A stretch of DNA of 64,000 bases from Undaria pinnatifida (taxonomy: Eukaryota > Sar > Phaeophyceae > Laminariales > Alariaceae). The stretch covers positions 3,544,936-3,608,935 of the forward strand of contig JABAKD010000020.1 of assembly GCA_012845835.1 (NCBI GenBank). Reading direction: 5' to 3'. Shown in pieces: positions 47,291 to 62,873 of the stretch (its first letter is position 1; each line of letters opens with the position of its first letter). The notes below the pieces were generated by a model. It was not told where the DNA came from. It worked only from the letters and a program-made list of their open reading frames with translations, and did no database searches. A program made the position numbers and the translations under genes.

Positions 47291-47371
47291 CAGCGCTTGC
47301 AAGGTTGAGTGACGATCATTCAATCGGTCGTACTCACAGCTGACGTTTTTCTTTTTTTCATAAAAATCTTT
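47291..47371 (+). repeat. Dispersed repeat R1, copy 4 (diverged)
   Basis: GCTTGCAA, GAGT, ATTC, GGTCGTACTCACAGCTGACG and CATAAAAAT align with the core of the other R1 copies, with a short gap. It lies directly after the copia fragment. Confidence 0.55.
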
Positions 47372-48780
47372 TGCGTGACACCTAGACTATCGACTATTAA
47401 TAGTCTATACTATTATTATAGTCTGTAGTCTATCTAGACACTAGACTATGTACTGTAGTTGTGAATAAGAAACAGTAGTCTATACCCTTGGGATACCCGG
47501 AAAGCAAAAAAGGCTGATATTTATAGGCTAATGAGAAATAGCAACCATGATGAGAACGAAGTCAGTGTAGATATGCGCGCTTTCTCGGTAAGAAATTCGA
47601 CCTGAGCAGGCATTCCTGCCGGCATTCCTGTTGATACGATAGTCTAGTGTAAATGCCCTGTACCGTACGGCTCACTTGCGATTCTGTATCCCACTCGTAT
47701 GGTACGTGTGGGACACCCGCAAAATAGCTTCTCAGCACGCCATAGCATGCTGTACCTCCGTGAGCACGACGCCCTCTAGATATCTACTGTATCTGGTATT
47801 ATAATATGTGTTTACTGATGTACGTACGAAGCACGTAGTATGTGCCCGCATGTACATGCTGATACGTAATAAGAACTGCTGCTGCGATTGACGTTCTAAA
47901 ACGCAACCCTGTCTCGAAGCTCGTCTTCGTCAAAACTGCGAGACGCCTAGCTTATATACCGGGTGCTACGCTCATCGAGTGTTAGTTGCGAACTCGGTTT
48001 GATACGCGGATACCAGGTCAACTTCGCCTAGATAGTACCGCCTCGTTACACAAGTCCAAGGGCACCAGAGGTCCCCAGACTCCGTTCCGTGCTGACCCGA
48101 GATGCCGACCCACCTTGGTGTGTCCTCCACAACATCGCCACACAAGAGATAACCTGTCCGGGGCACTGCCCACGTTTGGCGTCGATAGTTGATAATAGTT
48201 TACCCCCCCAAACGTACGGTGCACGTGTAAATGCGTTAAGGGCTTGTGCAAACGGGGAAAACAAAACAAGCAAAACAACTAAAAACAAAACAAAAAAACA
48301 ACTGAAAAACAAACCCTAAAAACCGATCATTTTTTTTTGGGTGGGGACAAGAGGAGGGTGTCCAAACGCAGCAAACACCTGGAACACGAAAGCTAAACTA
48401 CAAAATTGAAGCAAAGGCAACGGTCGAGGCGGGGCGCCAGCCGTGATGCACCATCCAGCTGCGTGCGGTAGAGGCGACGCCCAGCCCTGAAAAGAGTGTG
48501 GAGTGCGCCCACGCAACCAGTCGACCATACCCTGCTGCTGCAAAGGCACTACGAAGTGTCCTGGGCACGAGATTGGGGCTGGATAAGGCACAGGTGCTGG
48601 CCAAGCAGAACCATTATTTGCTACGAAGAGCCGACGATTTTAGATTGCTCGGTTGTACAGCAGCTCTCGACTCGATCAGTCAGTGGCGACGCCACGGGCC
48701 ACTGCGTTGGCTGCGGTAATGGAAGCTGCATTTTGACTGACGCCAGCGGCATGTTTTCCTATCCAATTCTTATGTATACA
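47372..48780. other. Intergenic DNA
   Basis: AT-rich GACTATTAATAGTC-type palindromes occur at 47388-47460. A plus-strand frame at 48498-48719 reads PAAAKALRSVLGTRLGLDKA then LLRRADDFRLLGC, which vaguely resembles an mTERF repeat, but there is no splice or start support. Confidence 0.4.
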
Positions 48781-50256
48781 TGTAAGGTTATAGGTGGGGA
48801 CACAGAGTGCCCGCTGCAGGTCTGCCAATTGAGCAGGTCGTCGGAGAGTACTCACTTTCTTTTCCTTCATAGAGACGTTGTTTTATTCGATTCCACCATA
48901 GCCCCGGATAGCTTCTGAGATCGGAGGCACGTGCCTCCGATCTATTTCCGAACTTTCTCGAATATAAAACGCTAACCTTATCATACGAAACAATCCAAAT
49001 GATATCAAATTCGGGTAATTACAGGTCTTTCGAGGCAGTATCTTAACACTAGCCCACCCTGATGAGTCGCATATGTAGAAATATGGGAGATTCGGGGAAA
49101 CTCCGGTTCTACGAACTACTCCGGTTCTACGAACTAGACCATGAGTCGAAGATACGGATCCTCAAAATCCACTCCCACACTTCTAACGGTCTGGCTATGG
49201 AGCCAGGAACACGCGAAGAAAAGCAGTTGAAAGAAACGAAGACCCTACAACAAAGGAAAAAGTCACCCATCAACAACCTGCCGCGTGCCGCCGGTGTGGC
49301 TGCGGGGGGCAGAAAAGGCTCTACGGCTAACCAATCACAGAAAAGGTACTATGGCGAGGCGAGCCCTCGTCGATATGGGGGAACACAGGCGCTAACACAA
49401 GGGAGAAGTCATGCGAAAAACCTCCCGCGGGCCATCGGCATGGCGGGGGGTTAGACGAGGAGACGACAAATACCCAGGATGGAAGGTGGCAATAGCTACA
49501 GCCCCGCCAGGGGGGGAAGGGTTTAGTCGAAAAAAAAAAAGTAGAACAAATAAAACACAAAAGATAAAAGATTACACACAGACCCGTACATAGCCCTGTA
49601 CCACGTGACGCGCGAACAGGGTACCCTGGTCGCCCCCCGGCTCTGGGCTGAGGAGGGCGTCGGCAGGGCAAAATTGAACAATGACGAAAAAGCGACAGCC
49701 CTGCGCCTCAGATAGCGGCGTTTTATCCGAACCCTGACCCGGCACTGAGCAGGGGGTTCGGCAGGACAGAAACAAAAAATAATGGAAGAACCGCCCCAAA
49801 ACCTGACGAAGACCCTCAGGACACTACGAACAACCCAAAGACAAAGACTCAAAACTTATAACCCCAAAACTTGAAGAACTATCGAGGAGCGGTGTAGCGG
49901 CTTGGAAGTCAACTGGCCACGGCCGCGCCTCGAGATTCGTCGACGTTACGTTGGATTCCCCGACCCAGTCCTGCCGATGACGCCATTTGTAAGGTTATAG
50001 GTGGGGACACAGAGTGCTCCCTGCAGGTCTGCCAATGAAGCAGGTCCTCGGAGAGTACTCAGTTTCTTTTCCTTCTTAGAGACGTTGCTTTATTCGATTC
50101 CACCAGAGCCCCGGACAGCTTCTGAGATCGGAGGCACGTGCCTCCGATCTATTTCCTAACTTTTCCGAATATAAAACGCCAAACTTATCACACGAAACCC
50201 ATCCAAATGATCTCATATTCGGATAATTACAGGCTTTTCGAGGCCGTAGCTTAACA
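48781..50256 (-). mobile_element. Small LTR retroelement (TRIM/LARD-like), two LTRs, 1476 bp
   Basis: Two direct LTRs of about 269 bp lie at 49988-50256 (5', minus strand) and 48781-49048 (3'). Each reads TGTTAAG to ACCTTACA on the minus strand, with the classic TG and CA ends. Both contain the hairpin GATCGGAGGCACGTGCCTCC. They enclose only 939 bp without gag or pol. A 4-bp TACA is found at both outer flanks as a possible target duplication. The region after the 5' LTR begins AAATGGCGTCATCGG, a possible but unverified primer-binding site. A third LTR is at 24929-25197. Confidence 0.8.
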
Positions 50257-50384
50257 TACACCCCAGCCAAAGTTGGTACCAGGTACACCGCAAACGTGCT
50301 GAATGAACCTGGTTGCAACTACCAACCAAAAATCTGCGCATGCATACTCATGCCATATGTTTGTGGTCGCGTGCACGGTTGCAG

Positions 50385-54808
<4,424 letters not shown>

Positions 54809-55442
54809 CGACGACAAGTGCATAATAGATAGCTTGATCTGTAGCGCCCGGGGGGGGGGGAAAGGGGCGGTTACTGGCACCACCGCGGTAATGTGGTGCA
54901 CGTGTGTACGGTTTAATACAAACCATTTAAATAAATGCGTCAGCTGTGAGTTCGATCAATATTGTTGGGTCGATATTCATCTTTGCCAGGACTTTCACAC
55001 CGTCACGTCCCGACGCGTCGATCATGTCAGGAGGCTATCAAAATCTCGCGGGTCGAGTGGGGTCGGGACAACGGGTGTTGGAAATCTCACGGGACGGGTC
55101 GAGTCGGGTCAGGAGGCTTTCAAATCTCGGGGGTCGGGACGGATTACCCTGACTCCACCTGACCCGTGAGAATATCTGATATTTGCAAGCTGCGTGATAC
55201 ACCGGCCGCTCGTTTCTACATAATAATGCATTATTTTTTGAATATGTAAGACTCCTATGGATGTTGCCAATTTGGGTAACATCCTTCCTTCGTCGTGATG
55301 CTTTCTTAACACTTCTACACTGGAAACCTTTATTTTTTAACAAATTATTCTGAACTTCGTATAGGGAGGGATTGGGGGGCTCCTTTTCTTGTGGCTCCAC
55401 CGGCGACATTTCAGGTAATCGAGCGTTCGAATGTGAGAACAG

Positions 55443-55485
<43 letters not shown>

Positions 55486-56069
55486 GTAGCACCGTGGATG
55501 CAAAGTTTTTTGTTTGTTTGTTTGCTCTCGAGATCAAACCGCTCTCTGTGTGTGGTGATCCTTTTTTTTGTTGTTGTTGGCGAACGGTACCCGTTTTACA
55601 TACTGTTGTTTTTGATGCGAGGTATTTTAACAGTTCGCTACGAGCAGCGATGGATCTGTCGGCTAAACCGCATTGTTTCATTGTGCTTGAGAACCCGTTT
55701 TGAGGCTCCGGTGTTTATACCTCTCGTGCATTTCAAGTCGATTCCAAATTTGATGAGCGTCCCGCTAAAGTACCTCGTACATTTGACGGGAAATTGAACG
55801 CCCTCTCGCGGGCTTCACTTTTTTTCGGTGGGGCTGCATTCTACACGCTGCGTGTGCACACAGACTGCTTTCTAAAAGGTGAACGCGCGGGCAAGATAAG
55901 AAGAGCAGGCGCGGTGTACCGATCGAAACACAAGACACCCCAGGCTACGCTACGAGGCACGCCCACACCAACCATTTTTTTCCCCCCTGAGCCATCTTCA
56001 CTGGAGCAGGAGGTCTGTAAACCTCACACCCAACACAACGATAGAGGAGATGTACTACTTTTTTTCTAA
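54809..56069. other. Intergenic DNA after the small-protein gene
   Basis: It holds R1 copy 5 (54937-54990), a GGGTCGGG/GGGTCGAG-rich stretch (55060-55140) and an ATC microsatellite at 55441-55485. No gene is supported. Confidence 0.5.
54937..54990 (-). repeat. Dispersed repeat R1, copy 5 (reversed)
   Basis: CGTCAGCTGTGAGTTCGATC and GGGTCGATATTCATCTTTG are the reverse complement of the R1 core. The ATTTTTATAAAA end is not obvious here. Confidence 0.65.
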
Positions 56070-56405
56070 TACTATCCCTCAATGCCGGAGCTTAAGACCT
56101 CTCTCAAAAACTGATTTAGATGGGAAAAATAAAAGCTGGTATGTGCCGGATGAAGAATCCCATGGCCTAGGCTAAGGGTCCCTCAATTTCGGAGCTTAAT
56201 AAAGACTTCTCTCCCAAAAAACTGCTCTAGATGGGAAAAATAAAACCTGCTATACGTAAGTACCGGATGAAAAATCCCATGGCCTAGGCTAAGAGCTCCT
56301 CAATTTCGGAGCTTAACAAAGACCTCTCCCAAAAAAAAAACTGATTTAGATGGGAAAAATAAAACCTGCTACCGGTACGTATGTACCGGATGAAAAATCC
56401 CACGT
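56070..56405 (+). repeat. Three tandem ~113-bp units
   Basis: Units starting near 56073, 56187 and 56297 each read CCTCAATTTCGGAGCTTAA, GATGGGAAAAATAAAACCTG and CCGGATGAAAAATCCCATGG. Differences are small and include A-run length changes. Confidence 0.85.
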
Positions 56406-58900
56406 GCGCGGCGTAGGTACTACAAAGAACAGAAAGAAAAAAAAAGAAAGCGAGAATAATCGTGCAAAAAAAGAAAAAAAAAACGGCCTAGATGATATGA
56501 TATTTCCGACGCTTGTGGGTTAATAAGTCCTGAGTAGTCCAACCGTCACATTCAGAAACCGTTTCAGACGAAAAACTTTCTGCTATAATATAGGTCTACC
56601 TGCTATCGTAGCACGCGCGTCCGAACGGAAAAAAGTGCACAACGACGCGACGAACAAAAAACCACTCCCCACGTGGCCAGCCTAGGCTAGGTGAAAAAAA
56701 AGCTGTTAATATAAGGCTGAAGTAGTTTGGGGTGAGCTATTGTTGGGGTTAACCTTTTGCAAGTGGTCACAACACGGACTCTAGTACGCCTCGCTCGTTC
56801 CATTTTAGCAAAAACTAGTAACACTTCGAAATAAGAACGCCAAAATTCCGACACGATTTTTTTGGGTTCTAAGAAGGTGGACATCCCCCCCCGTCTCATG
56901 CAGAAAAAAAAGGCGCGAAAAAAGTGCTGTCTCGACGAGCTTGTCACAGCACGCGCGTCGTAAAACACTTGGCGCAGCGCGCGGTAAACTGTGGCGATAG
57001 ACCAAGTACCCTGCGGTGTACCTAGGGGCGGGGGTCTTTTTTGGTGCACAGGAGGGCCTTTTTTTTTTTTCCCGGTGAGAGCCATCGGGGGTCCCACTCG
57101 GGGGCCGAGCACTCGCTCATTGTTTTTGGGGGTGTGCGGTCTCAGTTTCTCACCTGTGTGAGATGTTTCAAGCTTTGACGGTTTGGATCCGCAGCGTGGA
57201 AGAACGGTAACATGTTGTAAGGCTTAGTTTGGAACCGCCGTTTCAGGGGGGGGGAGAGTGTTATAAGGCTTAGTTTGGGTAAGCTATTGAGCTAACCTTT
57301 TGCAAGTGGTCAAACGGACTAAAATACCCCACTAATACCTTAACAAACACGTGCGTGCTACGATATAAATATATATATATAGGTAGCAGTTTTCGTCTGA
57401 GGAAAAGCTTTTGAATGACGGGGGCCGCTCCTCCTTAACCCATTTTTTTTCCGGAAATTACGTACGACGTCGGGACATTTTCGTTTTTTTAGCGTGCACG
57501 CAATGATTTTTTTCGTTCAAAATACTGTACCCTCTGGGCGCGGGCGCCATAATATGGGATTTTTTTCATCCGGGGGGATTATTAATAGGAAAATATTCAT
57601 TTTTTTCTCCAAAATAATCAGTTTTCCGTGGAGAGAGAGGTCTCTTCATGTAACCTCCCGAGTTGAGGAAACCTCAGAAAAAAACGTGGTGCGTGCGCGC
57701 AAAAACCTCTATCGTCGTAGCACGCGCGTCAGAATCTTTCAAACGTGATGTTTCAAGTTTGGACGTTTTTTTTTTTTTTAATCCGGGATGTATGTGTGGA
57801 AGAACGGTGTTGTTGCAGCTACGACACAAGCTGCGTCGCCAGGAGAACAAGATCAGATGATCATCTGCCGTTTTTTTTTTTTTTTTTTTCTTCTCTTGTT
57901 GTCCATCATTATATTAGTAAGTGAGTGAGCAAAGTCACTCGTGCGAGTTGTGGTGGGGTGGAAAACCCGATCGGAGGCGGGACCAAGACTTCGATAGAGG
58001 GGGGTCGGGTGCCCCAAATTTCACTATAACGCGGGCGACCGGTAGAGCGAAAGTGGGAGCACGACGCACACATGCTACGATATATAGAGGTATCAAGCTT
58101 TTGGTCGTTTTGATAAATGTTTTCTGGATGACGGGCTCCTTGATTGACCCAAAATCGTCGGGAAAAAAAAAAATAATGGGCCTTTTTTTTTGCATGATTT
58201 TCGTTGTGTACCTCTCTAGGCCCCTTGGGATTATTCAACCTAATGTGTATATTGTTATAGAACTCTTCTTTTTCTCCAAATCAGGTTTTGGGAGCAGGGT
58301 CTTTATGAGCCCCCAAACCAGGGCAACCCTCTCAGAAAAAAAAAGTGGTGCGCGCTGCAACTGCTGTCGTAGCCCGCATCGTCACCCCCCTCGCGTGTAG
58401 TCTTGGTGTTCCCCCTCTGATTGCAAGTATTCAGTTGTACTCAGTCCTTTGGTCTAGTTCGAGTACGGTGAGAGATGACTTTTTCTCACCGCGAGCAGCA
58501 CGGCTCCTGCAAAACGTGAATCGCGCGGCATGATCGCCGCGAATGTGTGTGTGTGTATTTCTGAGGACACCGTTCCTGCCTTGGAGTTGACAGACGCCCA
58601 GCTAAAAAAACAAAAACAACGGCCACAGCCGTGTAGTCGTGGAAGAGACGGTTGCGACCAGTAATGGCCAGGGCCAATGGTTGCCGTGCCTCTTCTCAGT
58701 AGGCCGGGTGTCTGGATGGTGGATGTTTTCGTCGGTCTTTGAAATACAATTAGACCTTCCTAGGCATTATTGACTGCGTATCGCTGTGCAATTCTCGCGC
58801 GTGGGGATAAAATTGTTTCGTTGTGTGGTTGGAGTTAGAGCAATTCGTAGTGCTCTGCATGGAGCCGCATTGGGGACGAGATATAATAGGTAACTTCGAT
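56406..58900. other. Repeat-derived DNA, no gene
   Basis: R3 copies at 57350-57755 and 58070-58375, many A/T runs and GTAGCACGCGCGTC-type motifs (56607, 56950, 57715). The 159-codon frame at 57921-58400 crosses an R3 copy and is not a gene. Confidence 0.5.
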
Positions 58901-59726
58901 GTCAGGATTTTTCTTTCTCCGAGCGGGACAGCCGGGATTGCTTGTATTCACCGCAACGGCGCAACTAGCTCCACCGTTCGTTGAGTTCCGCTGAGTCCCC
59001 TGTAACATAAGCCCCCAGGATGCACAAGCAATGGTAAAAAACAGGGCTTTTCAAGGGTCAGGTGGAGTCAGGGTAATCCGTCCTCATCGAGGGGTAACAA
59101 AGAGCAGTAGACGCGTTTCATACGAGGCCGGGGTACAGTGCCAGCCAAGAGCATCTCCCACAAGGACGCACGCAGAAACGCAAATAACCACTTTACACTC
59201 AAACTGAGCGAAGCAGTACGCACGCACCGTCCCAAAAAGCGCAGCGCCTTCAAAACACGCGGAGGTGTGTGCCCGCGCCGTGCGAAAACATTTAGCGGAT
59301 TTTATTTTACCCACACAATCACAAAACACAGTTAAAAAAAAGTGAGAAACAATCAAATCAATATCCATTCATCATGTGGATGGCGCTCCACCATTTACTT
59401 TCACTACACCGCAGGTACCATACCAGGTATTATACCGCACGAGGCCACGTCAAAAACTAGCACCATCTGCACGCAAAAAAAAAACAACCGCTTACACCTA
59501 CACCGACCTTCTTGACTGTTTTGTCTACGAAAGAAGTACACGTACAGTTACACACTGTTCGCTTTGCCCGTCCCACCCACCTTCCAACCAATCAACGAGG
59601 GAGGGCGGGAGACGCAGAGTGCACTCACTGCCTTCTGTTGAACGGGGCGCGGTATTAACATCCAAGTGAAACCGCGCCTGCCTCTGAGTCCGTGCCCCTT
59701 CATACGTGATGCATGCCTACGGCCAA

Positions 59727-59766
<40 letters not shown>

Positions 59767-62004
59767 GAGTACCCGGAGCTCTGCGCTTTAATCGTTTTGC
59801 AGTCACACACGCGTGGACACCCTTCGTAATGCGGCGTGAGCCTTTCGCAATGCAGCACTGTTATGACACTTAATCTTCAACCAATACACCCTTCTTGGGT
59901 AGAACCGACCGCTACACGATTTCATCTCGAAACGCTACAATTTTAACGCGTTGAACCGTTCCACGCACCTTGCTGACGAATCCAGCGCACCCCCAAAATG
60001 CAAACCTCTCGAACGGCAACATAAAAGTGAAATCCCCAGGGCGTTCAACGAGCGAAGGGACAAGCCGTGTTCGCCCAGGGTATCCCTTTCTCCCAACATC
60101 TACCATCTACACAACCCATAACGGTACGCGCGATAAAAACAAAGCCATGTGGCTATCGGTGTATGCATCAAGAACTTCGCCCGACTGCCCCCCCTCCCTC
60201 CCCCGCCCCCCCCCGACTCTCGCCGCCAGCGTGAACCTTGAAACACCCTCACCACGAAACCCACAAGTCAAGCCCCAAACAAAATGAAATACCAGTTTGT
60301 CCCACTCCCACCAACAGAAACGCCTGCCAGGGGGCACAGAAACAAATACGGACTGCGGCAGAGGCGGTGCAGGTAACATGAAAACCCCGCCGCACATCAG
60401 ACTACCCCTCCCTCCCCCGCCCGGGAAAGACACGTGAATCGCGCGCGGATCTCACCTCCCAACCACATAAAGCACACACGCCCGCAAAATAAGTTGCCAG
60501 GCTAGCGGTAGTTCGTATCTCGGGAGCAAGAAGAAGACGCAACGCAACGAAGCAAAAAAAAAACGAAAAAGAAAATCAACCAGCCTATACCACGCACGCC
60601 CTACCCCCCCCCCTTCTCCTATGCCACTGACACCCATCCTACCCGCACACGTAGCCCATCGCTACATGCAGTAAAAGTTGGGCGGCCTTCCAGCCTGGTC
60701 CGTAAGATGATCCGAGGGGGTGGGGTACCCCCCTCCACACCTCCACATGCACGCCTTCACGATTGCCCCTCAGTGCTGCGCAACATAAGAAAACTCTCTC
60801 CAAATACACCAAAAATTCTGTCAGCCGCTTTTCAAAAAGCAGGCTCCCTTGTCTCTCTCTCACCTTACCCCACCTCTCCGCTAGGCGTGGGCCGCTTTCC
60901 GTGTGACATACAGACAAAATTTTGACAATGTCACCCCCACCCCCCCGTTCCTCCTATGCAGACAGCTTGTCCTGTACAAAGCTTGTACTGCAGAAAGCTT
61001 GGTACCGCACACAGCCTGTACTGCAGACGATTCCTATTACACTGCTGCAGCTTATATGTAGACAGCTTGTAATGCAGACAAGGTGTACCTGCAGACGCTT
61101 CCCTGGTTAGGTAAAGCACCTGCGGTCTACGCCTTCTCCGCTTTTTCGTCGGGACCATCGACCCCTCTCCCCCCGCCCCCGGGTACGCGCGTGTCAGGCC
61201 CGCACGGTTCGCGTCCCTCCTCCTCCGCTTTCTCCTCCTCCTCCAATACGTACCTGGTACACCACAACACCCCCCCCCGGCGTGCGGGCGTGGGCGGCGC
61301 CGGCGCGAGCATAAAGCAGGCTAAACCGGCAACTTCGACAAGCCCGCTCCTGCCCCCGTCGCCGCCCCCCGTCCCCGCCCCCCCGCCCCGACCCGCCTGG
61401 CCACTTCGCCAAAAATGCGCCGCCCACCCTCCATCTAATAACAGTTTCAATTGCCGTCGATGGCTACGACGGACTTGAAGGTTATCCTTGCTCGCGGCGT
61501 AGCACGGGTTATCACCGCTAATCTCGGGTGTCGCGCTTTTGGTCAGGTGATGACAGGTCAGGTGATGACAGGTCAGGTTATGGCAGGTCAGGCCGTGACA
61601 GGTTAGGTCATGACAGGTCAGATTATGACAGGTCCAAGTCAGATTATGACACGTCAGGTGATGACAGGTCAGGTGATGACAGGTCAGATTATAACAGGTC
61701 AGGTCATGACCGGTCAGATCATGACCGATCAGGTTATGACAGGCCAGGCTAGGACACCGGCGCCGTGTCGGAGTCGGGTACGACGAGCGAGTTCAGCTCT
61801 TCCCGTAGCGCGGAAATTCTGTCCGAATCTCCGGCGTTCATCTGGCAAGGGTGGAAGAGACGAACGAACCGGGGGAGGGAGGGGGTTCGGGGGGGGGGGG
61901 GGATAAGAGGGGACTCGTTTGGGCATCACGAGCGAAGAGTTTTGACCCAGTCGGAGGTTGCGGGAGGACCGTTTGCGGATCGTTCTTTGTAGGTAAAGGG
62001 AATA
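58901..62004. other. Intergenic DNA with C-rich runs
   Basis: It includes a 35-or-more-base C run (59728-59764), C-rich low-complexity DNA (60180-60230, 61160-61400), TACCWGGTA at 59424 and 61252, and the minisatellite at 61540-61750. A frame starting ATG at 61461 (MATTDLKVILARGVARVITA) reaches a CAG/GTGATG before the minisatellite and could be a first exon, but has no partner. Confidence 0.4.
61540..61750 (+). repeat. 15-bp minisatellite ATGACAGGTCAGGTG
   Basis: About 14 units of ATGACAGGTCAGRTK run head to tail. Since the unit is a multiple of three, it reads as DDRSG- or MTGQV-type peptides in two frames, which makes false ORFs. Confidence 0.95.
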
Positions 62005-62496
62005 CAGTAGGGGCTACGGTTTAAGAGAAAATGTTCAAGAGAAAGTACGTGTTTAAGAGAGGTGAACTGGCTGGCACGACCAAAATCGATTCAAGAGAGA
62101 ACTGGTCTTATGTCTAGGATTTTCTCTTAAATCGAGCTGCTGGAAATCACACCACAGAGCCATCACACGCATCACACACACAGCTGCAGACATCATGCCC
62201 TGCGCAGCGGGCAGTCGCTGCACAGCTGTTCCCGACCACACGCCAGGCCCACAGAAGTTCACAAATCACCAATACAGAGGCGTCTGCGGGCAGTATCTCC
62301 AGGACACTTGTGGTGTGGTGGACCCGGTCGGGACCAGCGAGATGCACCGCATTTGCCACACCTGTGCAACCTCCCGCGAGAGTGAGATATGATTTAAGAG
62401 AATATTCTCTTATACCGCGGCCAACACAGTATAACGGAAAGCCGTATTCAAGAGGGTTGGCTGGCACGGACCTCTCTTAAACCGTAGCCGCTACTG
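62005..62496. mobile_element. Mariner-type MITE, 492 bp, with an internal ORF
   Basis: The terminal inverted repeats begin CAGTAGGGGCTACGGTTTAA (left) and CAGTAGCGGCTACGGTTTAA (right, complement) and continue with AGAGA. TA flanks both ends (62003-62004 and 62497-62498), the Tc1/mariner target site. Both subterminal regions contain TTTAAGAGA or TTCAAGAGA several times and CTGGCTGGCACG. It carries the 65-codon ORF at 62195-62392. Confidence 0.85.
62195..62392 (+). CDS. Cys-rich 65-residue ORF inside the MITE
   Basis: It runs from ATG to TGA and fills the centre of the element. It opens MPCAAGSRCTAVPDHTPG, continues TNHQYRGVCGQYLQDTCGVV and ends HRICHTCATSRESEI. Cys/His spacing (C3, C9, H15, C31, C39, C54, C57, with H25, H51 and H55) suggests a zinc-binding fold. 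It is not part of any host gene seen here. It could be a fragment of the transposase's own zinc finger, a captured host domain, or chance. No promoter was recognised. Confidence 0.45.
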   Translation: MPCAAGSRCTAVPDHTPGPQKFTNHQYRGVCGQYLQDTCGVVDPVGTSEMHRICHTCATSRESEI

Positions 62497-62873
62497 TACG
62501 AATACGATCGTCTCGCGTCGCCAAGGGAGGTGGTGACTACTGCGCGCCGCCAAGAAGCTGGGTTCTGTTCAAAGTTCCGCGGGGCTGTGTCGTGTGTGGA
62601 TGGGTACAACAACTTCTGTCCCACTGCTGAGCGCTACCGCCTCATAGCAAAAACGGGGCCGGTGCTACGCCATTCCAGGAAGAGTTAACCCTACAGCAGG
62701 GGCGGGCGCACACTTGGTGCACATACATACGAGAAATACACGGGAGCACCCAAAGAGTCGACGACACAGCAAACATCAGTCATCGTCTCCTACGGCGCGA
62801 AAAGCAAGGCATGCCTTCAAACGCGGAGGCAGTCGCTACAACTGAACGAAATCCAAGCATCCCCCTTGACACA
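62497..62873. other. Short intergenic stretch
   Basis: It lies between the MITE and the 3' end of the rightmost gene. The 3' untranslated region of that gene should fall here. No polyadenylation signal is distinct. Confidence 0.4.

Larger units (their letters stand above)
55137..59083. repeat. Perfect 29-bp inverted repeat pair 3.9 kb apart
   Basis: 55137-55165 and 59055-59083 are exact reverse complements (GGACGGATTACCCTGACTCC then ACCTGACCC). No target duplication is visible next to either. They may bound a DNA transposon or be two copies of a shorter repeat. The enclosed DNA holds R3 copies and the 56070-56405 tandem repeat but no transposase. Confidence 0.6.

Noticed and set aside
57921-58400. 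159-codon plus-strand frame
   Set aside because: It crosses a diverged R3 repeat; no family, poor codon pattern.
61528-61906. DDRSG- and MTGQV-repeat frames
   Set aside because: Translation of a 15-bp minisatellite; repeats are not conserved at the protein level.
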